From Bacteroidota bacterium (GTDB lineage Bacteria; Bacteroidota; Rhodothermia; Rhodothermales; UBA10348): a stretch of DNA of 5,178 nucleotides. The stretch's first letter is position 1. Every line of letters begins with the position of its first letter. Below are positions 1 to 5,178 of this stretch, piece after piece. The notes under the pieces were generated by a model. That model saw only the letters and a program-made list of their open reading frames with translations, was not told the DNA's origin and made no database searches. Position numbers and translations under genes: made by a program. The stretch spans positions 1 to 5,178 of the forward strand of contig JAQCDI010000205.1 in NCBI GenBank assembly GCA_027620595.1, read 5' to 3'.

Positions 1-353
1 CCCGCCGCTCCCGAGTCGGCGGCAAACGCCTGTGCATGCAGCAGGAGCGCGCGTCCGACCCCCTGCTTTCGGGCCGTTGGCGCCACGAAAAGGTCGTTGA
101 GCAGCCAGATGGCGCGCATGCGAACCGAGGAGAAGAGCGGATAGAGCTGGGTGAACCCGAGAGCGGCGCCGGTGGCGTCCTCCGCCAGGAAGATGACCGA
201 ATCCCCGTTCTCCAGACGCGCCGTCATGAAGGCCCTTGCACCTTGGAGATCCGACGGTTTCAGGTAAAAGACCCGGTACCCGTCAAAAAGGTGGGTCAGC
301 ACGGGGATATCGGCGGCGGTGGCGCGACGGACCGAGGGGGCGGAACTGGACAT
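1..353 (-). CDS. GNAT family N-acetyltransferase, N-terminal part (runs off the left edge)
   Basis: An open frame of 117 codons reads leftward from an ATG at 353-351 to the window edge without a stop. The N-terminus reads MSSSAPSVRRATAADIPVL, the usual first strand and helix of GNAT enzymes. Residues 52-70 resemble the central strands (SVIFLAED, then GFTQLYP). Residues 86-104 carry acetyl-CoA binding motif A: LNDLFV followed by R95-K96-Q97-G98-V99-G100-R101, matching the family's Q/R-x-x-G-x-G/A pyrophosphate loop. The C-terminal motif B region lies outside the window. GNAT enzymes move an acetyl group from acetyl-CoA to an amine; the acceptor cannot be told from this fragment. The protein is probably cytoplasmic, as no signal peptide is seen. 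No Shine-Dalgarno precedes the start. The gene is divergent from the PAP2 gene across 48 bp. The family call is firm and the substrate unknown. Confidence 0.88.
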   Translation of the reverse strand, partial: MSSSAPSVRRATAADIPVLTHLFDGYRVFYLKPSDLQGARAFMTARLENGDSVIFLAEDATGAALGFTQLYPLFSSVRMRAIWLLNDLFVAPTARKQGVGRALLLHAQAFAADSGAA

Positions 354-401
354 CAGGGCCGGGTTTGGTAGTTTGGCGCCGGCAAGATACCCATTCACAC
401 C
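354..401. promoter_or_regulatory. Short divergent spacer between GNAT and PAP2 genes
   Basis: Only 48 bp separate the two divergent start codons, so both promoters must overlap here or extend into the opposite gene. The spacer holds a small direct repeat, TTTGG-TAG-TTTGG at 364-376. Within it TAGTTTG (369-375) resembles the Bacteroidota -7 element TAnnTTTG but is one base short, and no TTG is found at the expected upstream distance. No good sigma-70 -10/-35 pair and no Shine-Dalgarno is seen. The placement of promoters here is inferred from gene order rather than from a clear motif. Confidence 0.3.
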
Positions 402-1220
402 ATGCCGCGTCACCCGCGTTTCCGCCTCTCTTGCTGCCTCATGATCGTGTCCGCCGGCCTGCTATGGCGGGCGCCCGCAGCGCGATCCCAGGCGGCAGAC
501 GACCCGCTGCGCTTTGCGCACTGGCTGATCGAGGACGGCCGGGCCCTGCCCGGCGCCCTGGCCGGACCCGTGCTCCTTCCCCTGGGACTCGGCGTGGCTG
601 GCGTGGCCGGCGTGTCTACGATGGATGCCTCCCTGGCCGCCGACCTGCAGCAGTGGCACCGCCGCGAATTGTGGCGCGTGGTCGAGGAATTCGGGGACGC
701 CAATGCCATGCGGCCTGCTGCCGTCATCGTATTCGTGGGAAGCCTTTTGCAGGACGACCACCGCGTACAGGACGCCGCGTTCACGGGTCTGCAGGCACTC
801 ATCCTGGCCAACCTCGTGACCAACATGCTCAAGGCGGCTGGTGGAAGGGCCCGGCCCTGGCAGGACCGTGGAGCCGATGACTGGGAGCCTTTTTCCGGGC
901 GAACCTCCTTCCCCAGCGGACACGCCACAACGGCCTTTGCGTTGATGACGCCCTGGGTGGTCTATTTCCCGGGCCCCGTTGCGTGGCTCGGCATGGGTGT
1001 GGCAACGGCCACGTCGCTCTCCCGCGTAACCCTGCGCTACCACTGGCCCAGTGATGTCCTTGCCGGCGCCATGATCGGATCCGGCATCAGCTACTGGTTG
1101 GCCAACCGTCATCGCCGCTCCGCCCGCGACGCTTTTGCCCTGGCTGCGGAGCCGGCCGATCGGGTTCGACTCACGGGAGGGTTCCACCCCTTGGGTGCGA
1201 GCCTGCGCCTCTCCTTCTGA
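402..1220 (+). CDS. PAP2 superfamily phosphatase, exported/membrane-bound
   Basis: The 272-residue product carries all three motifs of the PAP2 (type 2 phosphatidic acid phosphatase) fold: K144-x6-R151-P152, P171-S172-G173-H174, and S207-R208-x5-H214-x3-D218. The active-site histidines H174 and H214 and the arginines are intact, so it should be catalytically competent. Family members remove phosphate from lipid phosphates such as phosphatidic acid, undecaprenyl pyrophosphate or phosphatidylglycerol phosphate; the substrate here is unknown. The N-terminus has basic residues (RHPRFR), a hydrophobic stretch at about 9-22 and an Ala-rich region near 24-32, a plausible signal peptide. Further hydrophobic segments lie near 51-72, 105-116, 124-142, 176-205 and 218-235. 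A tail of about 37 residues follows the last one, ending in LRLSF. The start at 402 puts the signal peptide at the N-terminus; M14 is a less likely alternative. No Shine-Dalgarno is seen. The gene is convergent with sua5. Confidence 0.9.
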   Translation: MPRHPRFRLSCCLMIVSAGLLWRAPAARSQAADDPLRFAHWLIEDGRALPGALAGPVLLPLGLGVAGVAGVSTMDASLAADLQQWHRRELWRVVEEFGDANAMRPAAVIVFVGSLLQDDHRVQDAAFTGLQALILANLVTNMLKAAGGRARPWQDRGADDWEPFSGRTSFPSGHATTAFALMTPWVVYFPGPVAWLGMGVATATSLSRVTLRYHWPSDVLAGAMIGSGISYWLANRHRRSARDAFALAAEPADRVRLTGGFHPLGASLRLSF

Positions 1221-1253
1221 CCCAAGGCAGGACCCTGCCGTGTCCCGGGTCAG
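1217..1253. terminator. Candidate bidirectional terminator between PAP2 and sua5
   Basis: The 29-bp convergent gap forms a nested inverted repeat. The outer arms CTGACCC (1217-1223) and GGGTCAG (1247-1253) are perfect 7-bp complements and contain the TGA stop codons of both flanking genes. The inner arms GGCAG (1226-1230) and CTGCC (1235-1239) enclose a 4-base GACC loop. No T-tract follows on either strand, so this is not a textbook intrinsic terminator. Part of the outer pairing follows from two facing TGA codons. The terminator role is inferred from position. Confidence 0.35.
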
Positions 1254-2206
1254 TCGACGCCGACGGCCCGACGGATTCGGTCCGCAAGCGCGTGACCGAT
1301 ACCATCGGGGGCAAACCGCTCACAGTGTACTTCGGTCAATCCTTCGGCCTCGCATTGCCGGAAGAAGTGGAACAGCTCCGCCGCGTAGGCCGCCTGATCG
1401 GCCACGCGGCACACCCGGGCATAGCCCTCGGGTGGCGGATGGATACCGATATATCCCGCCGACGGGGAACCTGACGGGGCCGGCTCTCCGGCTTGGAATG
1501 GCCCCACCCACCGGACGATGGCATCGGGGCGATAGTGGGGGTGTCGCGTGCCGGGGCTGCGGGCCGCCGCGCCATCTCCGGCCGTGACAAGGCAGGTTTC
1601 CGGAACAATGCTGCGCAGGGCCTCAAGAGAAACGCCCCCGGGACGCAGGACGACGGGCACGGCCCCGGTGCAGTCCAACACCGTGGACTCTAGCCCGACA
1701 CGCGCCGGAGGTCCCTGCAGGATGGCTTCGATGCGACCACCCAGATCGTCCCGCACCGCCTCCCACGACGTCGGGCTCGGGCGACCCGAACGATTGGCTG
1801 ACGGGGCGGCCACTGGAACGTCGGCTTCTTTGAGGAGGGCCAGGGCCAGCGGATGGTCGGGCATGCGCACGCCTACGGTGTCGAGACCTGCCGTGACGAT
1901 GCGGGGAACGTCGTCGCGCGCGGGAAGCACCAGGGTCAGCGGGCCGGGCCAGAAGGCATCCATGTACCGGCGTGCATGATCGGGAAGCGCCTCGGCCACC
2001 CGCAGGACGGCGGACGGAGCGGCCACATGGACGATCAGCGGGTTGTCCGCAGGACGCTGCTTGGCTTCGAATATGCCAGCCACCGCTTCGGCTCGATCGG
2101 CCCGGGCACCGAGACCGTACACGGTTTCGGTAGGGAAAGCTACCCTTCCGCCGCCCACCAGGACACGGGCGGCTTCGGATACATCGCGGGTCAGGAGCGT
2201 CTTCAT
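1250..2206 (-). CDS. sua5: Threonylcarbamoyl-AMP synthase, long Sua5/TsaC2 form
   Basis: The 318-residue protein makes L-threonylcarbamoyladenylate from threonine, bicarbonate and ATP. This is the first step of the t6A modification at position 37 of ANN-decoding tRNAs; the carbamoyl group is then transferred by the TsaD complex in the cytoplasm. The YrdC domain spans about 10-195, with PTETVYGLG at 25-33, K49-Q-R51, PLIVH at 56-60, WPGPLT at 86-91, P135-S136-A-N138-RSG and GLESTVLD at 171-178. K49/R51 and S136/N138 match the conserved KxR...SxN substrate-binding set. The linker motif SPGTRHPHYRP (217-227) leads into a complete Sua5 C-terminal domain (about 228-318), marking the long form rather than short TsaC. 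The ATG start lies 9 bp downstream of the stop of the deacetylase-like gene, with no Shine-Dalgarno, so shared transcription is likely. Nothing appears truncated. Confidence 0.96.
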   Translation of the reverse strand: MKTLLTRDVSEAARVLVGGGRVAFPTETVYGLGARADRAEAVAGIFEAKQRPADNPLIVHVAAPSAVLRVAEALPDHARRYMDAFWPGPLTLVLPARDDVPRIVTAGLDTVGVRMPDHPLALALLKEADVPVAAPSANRSGRPSPTSWEAVRDDLGGRIEAILQGPPARVGLESTVLDCTGAVPVVLRPGGVSLEALRSIVPETCLVTAGDGAAARSPGTRHPHYRPDAIVRWVGPFQAGEPAPSGSPSAGYIGIHPPPEGYARVCRVADQAAYAAELFHFFRQCEAEGLTEVHCERFAPDGIGHALADRIRRAVGVD

Positions 2207-2215
2207 GGCGAGGCC

Positions 2216-3610
2216 TCAGATCCAGGCGTCCAGCGTCCGGGACAGCGTATCCATCAAGGCCCCGCGATCCGAAGCCGCCCGCAGCGTCTCCTCGAAGTGG
2301 CGCCCCCAACCGGGATAGTCCGCCTCGTCCCACAGCGTGTTGTGCCAGAGCCCGACAAATACGCCCCCGAAGTCCCGGCACACTTTGAGCAGTCTGTCCG
2401 TGTCCCGGATGGCTTCGTCAGCACTCCGGTGCTGTCGGTTGAACAGGGCGGATTCCATCACCGTCAAGGGAACCTCCCACACGGTGCTCTGCCGAGCTGC
2501 CACCGGATCGAAGAGCGGAAAAGGCAGACAGGTCCCATGGCGGAATCCCGGAACACCGGCCCATCCAAGTGTGGAATCCACCAAGAAGCCCGCTGCTTCC
2601 CACCGATACATGGACGCCGGATGGTCGCAGCGCAGGTAGTGGGCCCTGTGGCTGCGGATGGGGCTGCCGGAAGCAACTGCGAGCCGGTCCCGTTCCTGAA
2701 GGAGCCGATCCGCATGGGCCCATGCGTGATAAGACGGATGAAGGCCAACCTCATGTCCCGCTTCGAGTTGACGGATAACGTGCATGCGTGCCCCGAACCC
2801 GCTGACATCGTACGCCACGTCGCGGAAGCCGTGGGCGCCGGCCTTGTAGAAGAACGTTCCCCGCGCGCGGCGGGCTTCCAGTTCGGCCGGGATACGCTGC
2901 AGGGCCGCGCGGAAGGGGTCCTCCGACTCAAAGAAACTCCACGTGGCCCGCCGCGCGCGGACCAATCGCGTGGCCACGGATTCCCCCTCCCGGTTCAGGA
3001 GGGCCCGGTCCACGAGCTCACGCTTCCAGATACCGGGTCGCCATTTGCGCACATAGTCGATGTCGTGGGTCGAGCAGAAGGCCCAGGTGTGCGCGCCGAA
3101 CTGCCGGCGCTCCAGCGGTAGCCCGCCCGCGGTCAGCTGATCGGAAACGATGTGCCGCATCCAGTCCACAATGGGCACATCCAGGCTGTCCGTGGCATGC
3201 TGGAAGGAGGCGGTGTGAGGAAATCGGCCGTGTTCGTCGCGGACCCGGATCACCACTTCCTGCCAACCGCTCAGAAGCAGGGCGGTCATTGCCACCGGGT
3301 CGAAGGATGACGCTCCTTCGGCCTCGAAACAGACCGGAATGCGCGCCTCTCCGATACGGACAAACCGATGGGCGGGGAAGCGGCTGTCCCGTCGGCTGAA
3401 CCAATCCCACGTGGCCCCTTGCCAGCAGATGCCTACGCGCGCCTTTGCGGCCCGGTCGGGATCGGGGCCGTAATACAGGTCCGGGGCGCCCTCCAGGTCT
3501 GCTTCATGCAGGGTTTCCACCCGGAAGGGGAGCAACAGCATGTCCACGGCCCAACGGGCCAGGGACCGAACGGCCTCGGGCACATCGATATGGCAATGGA
3601 CACGTTGCAA
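2216..3610 (-). CDS. Polysaccharide-deacetylase-like (NodB/CE4) protein with N-terminal extension
   Basis: The 464-residue protein has two parts. Residues 1 to about 170 form an N-terminal region resembling those that precede NodB-like domains in Bacteroidota proteins (perhaps DUF7033); that match is from memory. Residues about 173-464 look like a NodB domain with recognisable CE4 motifs: THDID at 181-185 (D183, D185), H291-P-S-Y-H295 for metal binding, R322-A-H-Y, D345-x4-W350, and L421-W-H423-N. The catalytic set therefore seems intact. CE4 enzymes remove N- or O-acetyl groups from glycans, but this subgroup's substrate is not established. No clear signal peptide is seen, so the protein may be cytoplasmic and act on precursors. 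The start is TTG: the frame stays open upstream to a TGA at about 3712, with no ATG or GTG. The next in-frame starts are GTG at codon 10 and ATG at codon 24. It is probably first in an operon with sua5. Confidence 0.87.
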   Translation of the reverse strand: MQRVHCHIDVPEAVRSLARWAVDMLLLPFRVETLHEADLEGAPDLYYGPDPDRAAKARVGICWQGATWDWFSRRDSRFPAHRFVRIGEARIPVCFEAEGASSFDPVAMTALLLSGWQEVVIRVRDEHGRFPHTASFQHATDSLDVPIVDWMRHIVSDQLTAGGLPLERRQFGAHTWAFCSTHDIDYVRKWRPGIWKRELVDRALLNREGESVATRLVRARRATWSFFESEDPFRAALQRIPAELEARRARGTFFYKAGAHGFRDVAYDVSGFGARMHVIRQLEAGHEVGLHPSYHAWAHADRLLQERDRLAVASGSPIRSHRAHYLRCDHPASMYRWEAAGFLVDSTLGWAGVPGFRHGTCLPFPLFDPVAARQSTVWEVPLTVMESALFNRQHRSADEAIRDTDRLLKVCRDFGGVFVGLWHNTLWDEADYPGWGRHFEETLRAASDRGALMDTLSRTLDAWI

Positions 3611-3636
3611 AGGCGCAGGAACGGGGTCTTGGTGTA

Positions 3637-3657
3637 GCGGTCGATCGTATGGACCGC
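3637..3657. repeat. Inverted repeat, 6-bp arms with 9-bp spacer (dyad 1)
   Basis: GCGGTC (3637-3642) and GACCGC (3652-3657) are perfect complements around a 9-base spacer. The dyad ends 27 bp upstream of the TTG start of the deacetylase-like gene. It could be an operator half-pair or an RNA hairpin in that gene's leader. It shares its exact geometry with the dyad at 3660-3680, though the arm sequences differ. Confidence 0.5.
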
Positions 3658-3659
3658 AC

Positions 3660-3680
3660 GGCGTACCTTTCGGATACGCC
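3660..3680. repeat. Inverted repeat, 6-bp arms with 9-bp spacer (dyad 2)
   Basis: GGCGTA (3660-3665) and TACGCC (3675-3680) are perfect complements around a 9-base spacer. As RNA the spacer could add a CC/GG pairing with a bulged A and a TTTC loop, extending the stem to 8 bp. The dyad starts two bases after dyad 1, with centres 23 bp apart, about two helical turns. An operator for a dimeric regulator or a leader hairpin are both possible. Confidence 0.5.
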
Positions 3681-3757
3681 CTGGTCTGGTCCCGAGTATA
3701 CCGACCCGGTCACAAACGAGCGCCACCCATCTTCGATCCTTCTGTCCGCCCTCCTGT

Positions 3758-5044
3758 ATGAACGGCCGTTTCAAACTGTTCTCCGATCCGGTCCACGGGT
3801 TCATCTCCGTTCCCCGCGGACTGATCCTGGATCTGGTGGGAACGCCGGAGGTGCAGCGGCTGCGAAGGATCCGCCAGCTGGGGCTCGGGCACCTGGTCTT
3901 TCCCGGCGCCGAGCATTCCCGGTTCGGCCATGCCCTGGGTGCCATGAGCCTGATGTACCAGGCCCTCTCTTCCCTTTCGGACAAGGGTACGTCGATATCG
4001 GCCGAGGAGCAGGAGGCAGCGCTCGCCGTGTCGTTGCTGCACGATGTTGGTCACGGCCCCTACTCCCACACGCTGGAGCATGAACTGCTGGCCGACTTCC
4101 ACCATGAAATGATGAGTCGCGCCCTTCTCGATCGCCTCAACGCCCGATTCGATGGACGGCTGGACCTGGCCATTGCCATGTTCGACGACAGCTACCCCCG
4201 CCGCTGGTTCCATCAATTGATATCGAGCCAGCTGGACATGGACCGTCTGGACTACCTGCGACGGGACTCCTACTACACCGGGGTGGCCGAGGGCGCCATC
4301 GGTGTGGGCCGCATCATCAAGACATTGCGGGTCCATCCGGACGATGGCTCCGAAAAGGATCGCATCGTGGTGGAAGCCAAGGGCACCTACGCCATCGAGA
4401 ACTACCTGATTGCGCGCCGCCTGATGTACTGGCAGGTGTACCTGCACAAGACCGTGCTGGCCGGGGACTACATGCTCCGCAGCGTGATCCGCAGGGTCCG
4501 CAACCACTTGCAATCCGGTCGGGCCAAATGGGTCGAACCCGCCAGTGAGCCATTCCTCGTCTTCCTGCGCAAGGAATACTCGGGCGCCGATGTGTACGAG
4601 CCGGCCGTGCAGGATGCTTACGTGGACCTCGATGATGCCGATATCCTGTTCTCCCTGAAATGCTGGGCCAAGAGCCCGGACCCGATCCTGGCCGACCTGT
4701 CCCGCCGCTTCCTGGAGCGGGACTTCTTCCGCGTGGACTTCAATGTGGAATCAGAACGCCTGGCCCCCGACGCGCTGCGGCAGAGCGTGGCCGACATGCT
4801 CCTGTCACAAGGATTGAGCACCACTGCCTCCGTGGATCACGATCTGAGTTACTACCTGCTGCGATCCCAATCGTCGCATGAAGCCTATGACACGCGTCAG
4901 GACGTGATCGCTGTCCTCAACCGCGCGGGCACCATTGATGAGCTCTCGGTGTCGGAGGATGTGATGGTCATCGAGCCGCTGGCCGAGCAACAGGTTCGCC
5001 CCTACGTCTGCTATCCCAAGGAAGCGGTGGACCGCCCGGTCTGA
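3758..5044 (+). CDS. HD-domain phosphohydrolase, dGTPase-like (COG1078 type)
   Basis: The 428-residue product begins with the family's usual DPVHGFI segment (10-16). The HD metal ligands are visible: H58 in SRFGHALG, H95-D96 in LLHDVGHG, and D160 in SSQLDMDRLDYL. H99 and H104 nearby are the further histidines typical of this group. Residues 161-175 (DRLDYLRRDSYYTGV) and 205-232 (EAKGTYAIENYLIARRLMY) match the helical core of the dNTP triphosphohydrolase-like branch. The C-terminal part (about 360-428) fits the family's small terminal region, and the length is normal. Characterised relatives hydrolyse dNTPs to nucleoside plus triphosphate, and some are allosteric; substrate preference here is not evident. 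The protein is cytoplasmic by appearance. The ATG at 3758 places the conserved DPVHG at the expected distance from the N-terminus. No Shine-Dalgarno is seen. It is transcribed alone, divergent from the deacetylase-like gene. Confidence 0.93.
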   Translation: MNGRFKLFSDPVHGFISVPRGLILDLVGTPEVQRLRRIRQLGLGHLVFPGAEHSRFGHALGAMSLMYQALSSLSDKGTSISAEEQEAALAVSLLHDVGHGPYSHTLEHELLADFHHEMMSRALLDRLNARFDGRLDLAIAMFDDSYPRRWFHQLISSQLDMDRLDYLRRDSYYTGVAEGAIGVGRIIKTLRVHPDDGSEKDRIVVEAKGTYAIENYLIARRLMYWQVYLHKTVLAGDYMLRSVIRRVRNHLQSGRAKWVEPASEPFLVFLRKEYSGADVYEPAVQDAYVDLDDADILFSLKCWAKSPDPILADLSRRFLERDFFRVDFNVESERLAPDALRQSVADMLLSQGLSTTASVDHDLSYYLLRSQSSHEAYDTRQDVIAVLNRAGTIDELSVSEDVMVIEPLAEQQVRPYVCYPKEAVDRPV

Positions 5045-5090
5045 CGGGCCGTCGGGCGTTACCTGCAGGTTCCGCCTTTCGGAGCGCCCG
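5043..5090. terminator. Candidate bidirectional terminator after the HD gene
   Basis: The 48-bp convergent gap and the stop codon before it are dense in inverted repeats. GACGG-G-CCGTC (5043-5053) overlaps the HD stop codon. CGGGCG (5053-5058) pairs with CGCCCG (5085-5090), extendable by a G-T and a T-A pair. Inside this stem lie the perfect palindrome ACCTGCAGGT (5061-5070) and a small hairpin, TCCG (5071-5074) with CGGA (5080-5083), which competes with the stem extension at one base. The fold would resemble a three-way junction. There is no T-tract, so termination is a positional inference. Confidence 0.35.
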
Positions 5091-5092
5091 CC

Positions 5093-5178
5093 TCAGGCGC
5101 CCTTCCAGTGGAAGCCCAACTGGGCTTCGATGTCGGCCGGAAGGCGTGGCAGGTCCGAGCGCGGGATGAAGAAGGTGG
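5093..5178 (-). CDS. C-terminal end of an unrecognised protein (runs off the right edge)
   Basis: An open minus-strand frame enters from the right edge and ends at a TGA (5095-5093). The 27 visible residues start TFFIPRSDLPRLP and end LGFHWKGA. The frame has no internal stop, codon use resembles the neighbours, and the gene would be convergent with the HD gene as the local layout predicts. I do not recognise the family from so short a tail. It could be spurious, but the plausible protein-like ending and the otherwise unexplained sequence favour a real gene. Confidence 0.6.
   Translation of the reverse strand, partial: TFFIPRSDLPRLPADIEAQLGFHWKGA

Larger units (their letters stand above)
3611..3757. 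promoter_or_regulatory. Divergent intergenic region between deacetylase-like and HD genes
   Basis: This 147-bp gap must supply promoters for the leftward deacetylase-sua5 pair and the rightward HD gene. It holds two adjacent inverted repeats (listed separately), a GTATAC palindrome at 3696-3701 and the direct repeat CTGGTCTGGTC at 3681-3691. TACCTTTC (3664-3671) matches seven of eight positions of the Bacteroidota -7 element TAnnTTTG on the plus strand, but no TTG lies at the right distance. On the minus strand TATACT (3700-3695) resembles a sigma-70 -10, but no partner -35 is seen. Which bases act as promoters cannot be decided by eye. Confidence 0.45.

Noticed and set aside
36..371. Plus-strand frame of 111 codons at the left edge
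   Set aside because: The minus strand here encodes a clear GNAT N-terminus with motif A, while the plus-strand product is charged, Gly-rich and without recognisable motifs.
369..375. TAGTTTG as a Bacteroidota -7 promoter element for the PAP2 gene
   Set aside because: It is one base short of TAnnTTTG and has no upstream TTG at the usual spacing, so it is not called as a promoter on its own.
462..1187. Minus-strand frame of 241 codons opposite the PAP2 gene
   Set aside because: All three PAP2 motifs are intact on the plus strand, so the opposite frame is a composition artefact.
1853..3121. Long plus-strand open frame of 422 codons antisense to sua5 and the deacetylase-like gene
   Set aside because: It overlies two well-supported family matches on the other strand, spans their junction, is low in hydrophobic structure and rich in Gly/Pro/Arg, and resembles no family. 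Long antisense frames are expected in high-GC coding DNA.
3695..3716. Minus-strand sigma-70 promoter from TATACT with TTGTGA upstream
   Set aside because: The -10-like box is good, but the -35-like box is only 9 bp away, far short of the 16-18 bp needed.
3710..4513. Minus-strand open frame of 267 codons antisense to the HD gene
   Set aside because: It lies opposite a convincing HD phosphohydrolase and its His/Gln/Val-rich sequence is a reverse-frame shadow of that gene.
1..5178. Mobile element, CRISPR, toxin-antitoxin or defence system
   Set aside because: No transposase, integrase, spaced direct repeats or small paired genes are seen, and composition looks uniform. The HD gene has the full-length housekeeping COG1078 layout, with no defence partners beside it.

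Overview
This is a compact, ordinary-looking chromosomal stretch of high-GC bacterial DNA, with alternating gene directions and almost no spare sequence. The most likely source is a high-GC member of the Bacteroidota/Rhodothermota/Balneolota group. This rests on inference: every visible start codon lacks a recognisable Shine-Dalgarno sequence, and the N-terminal-extended NodB-fold protein is, from memory, of a type common in those phyla. No sequence search was possible. There are no tRNA or rRNA genes, CRISPR arrays, insertion sequences or other signs of mobile DNA.

Layout: (1) bases 1-353, minus strand, the N-terminal part of a GNAT acetyltransferase that runs off the left edge; (2) bases 402-1220, plus strand, an exported/membrane PAP2 phosphatase, divergent from the GNAT gene across only 48 bp; (3) bases 1250-2206, minus strand, a full-length Sua5/TsaC2 threonylcarbamoyl-AMP synthase, convergent with PAP2 over a 29-bp spacer in which a nested inverted repeat includes both stop codons; (4) bases 2216-3610, minus strand, a polysaccharide-deacetylase-like (NodB-fold) protein with a large N-terminal extension and a probable TTG start, 9 bp upstream of sua5 and probably co-transcribed with it; (5) bases 3611-3757, a 147-bp divergent intergenic region with two side-by-side inverted repeats of identical geometry (6-bp arms, 9-bp spacer); (6) bases 3758-5044, plus strand, an HD-domain phosphohydrolase of the dGTPase-like COG1078 type; (7) bases 5093-5178, minus strand, the last 27 codons of an unrecognised gene, convergent with the HD gene across a short region rich in inverted repeats.

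The genes do not form an obvious pathway. sua5 is a housekeeping tRNA-modification gene. PAP2 and the deacetylase-like protein suggest envelope lipid or glycan work, and the HD protein suggests nucleotide metabolism. I see no convincing new multi-gene system. The observations most worth a second look are the paired dyads between the deacetylase-like and HD genes, the TTG start of the deacetylase-like gene, the stem-forming convergent junctions, and the C-terminal tail of the PAP2 protein.
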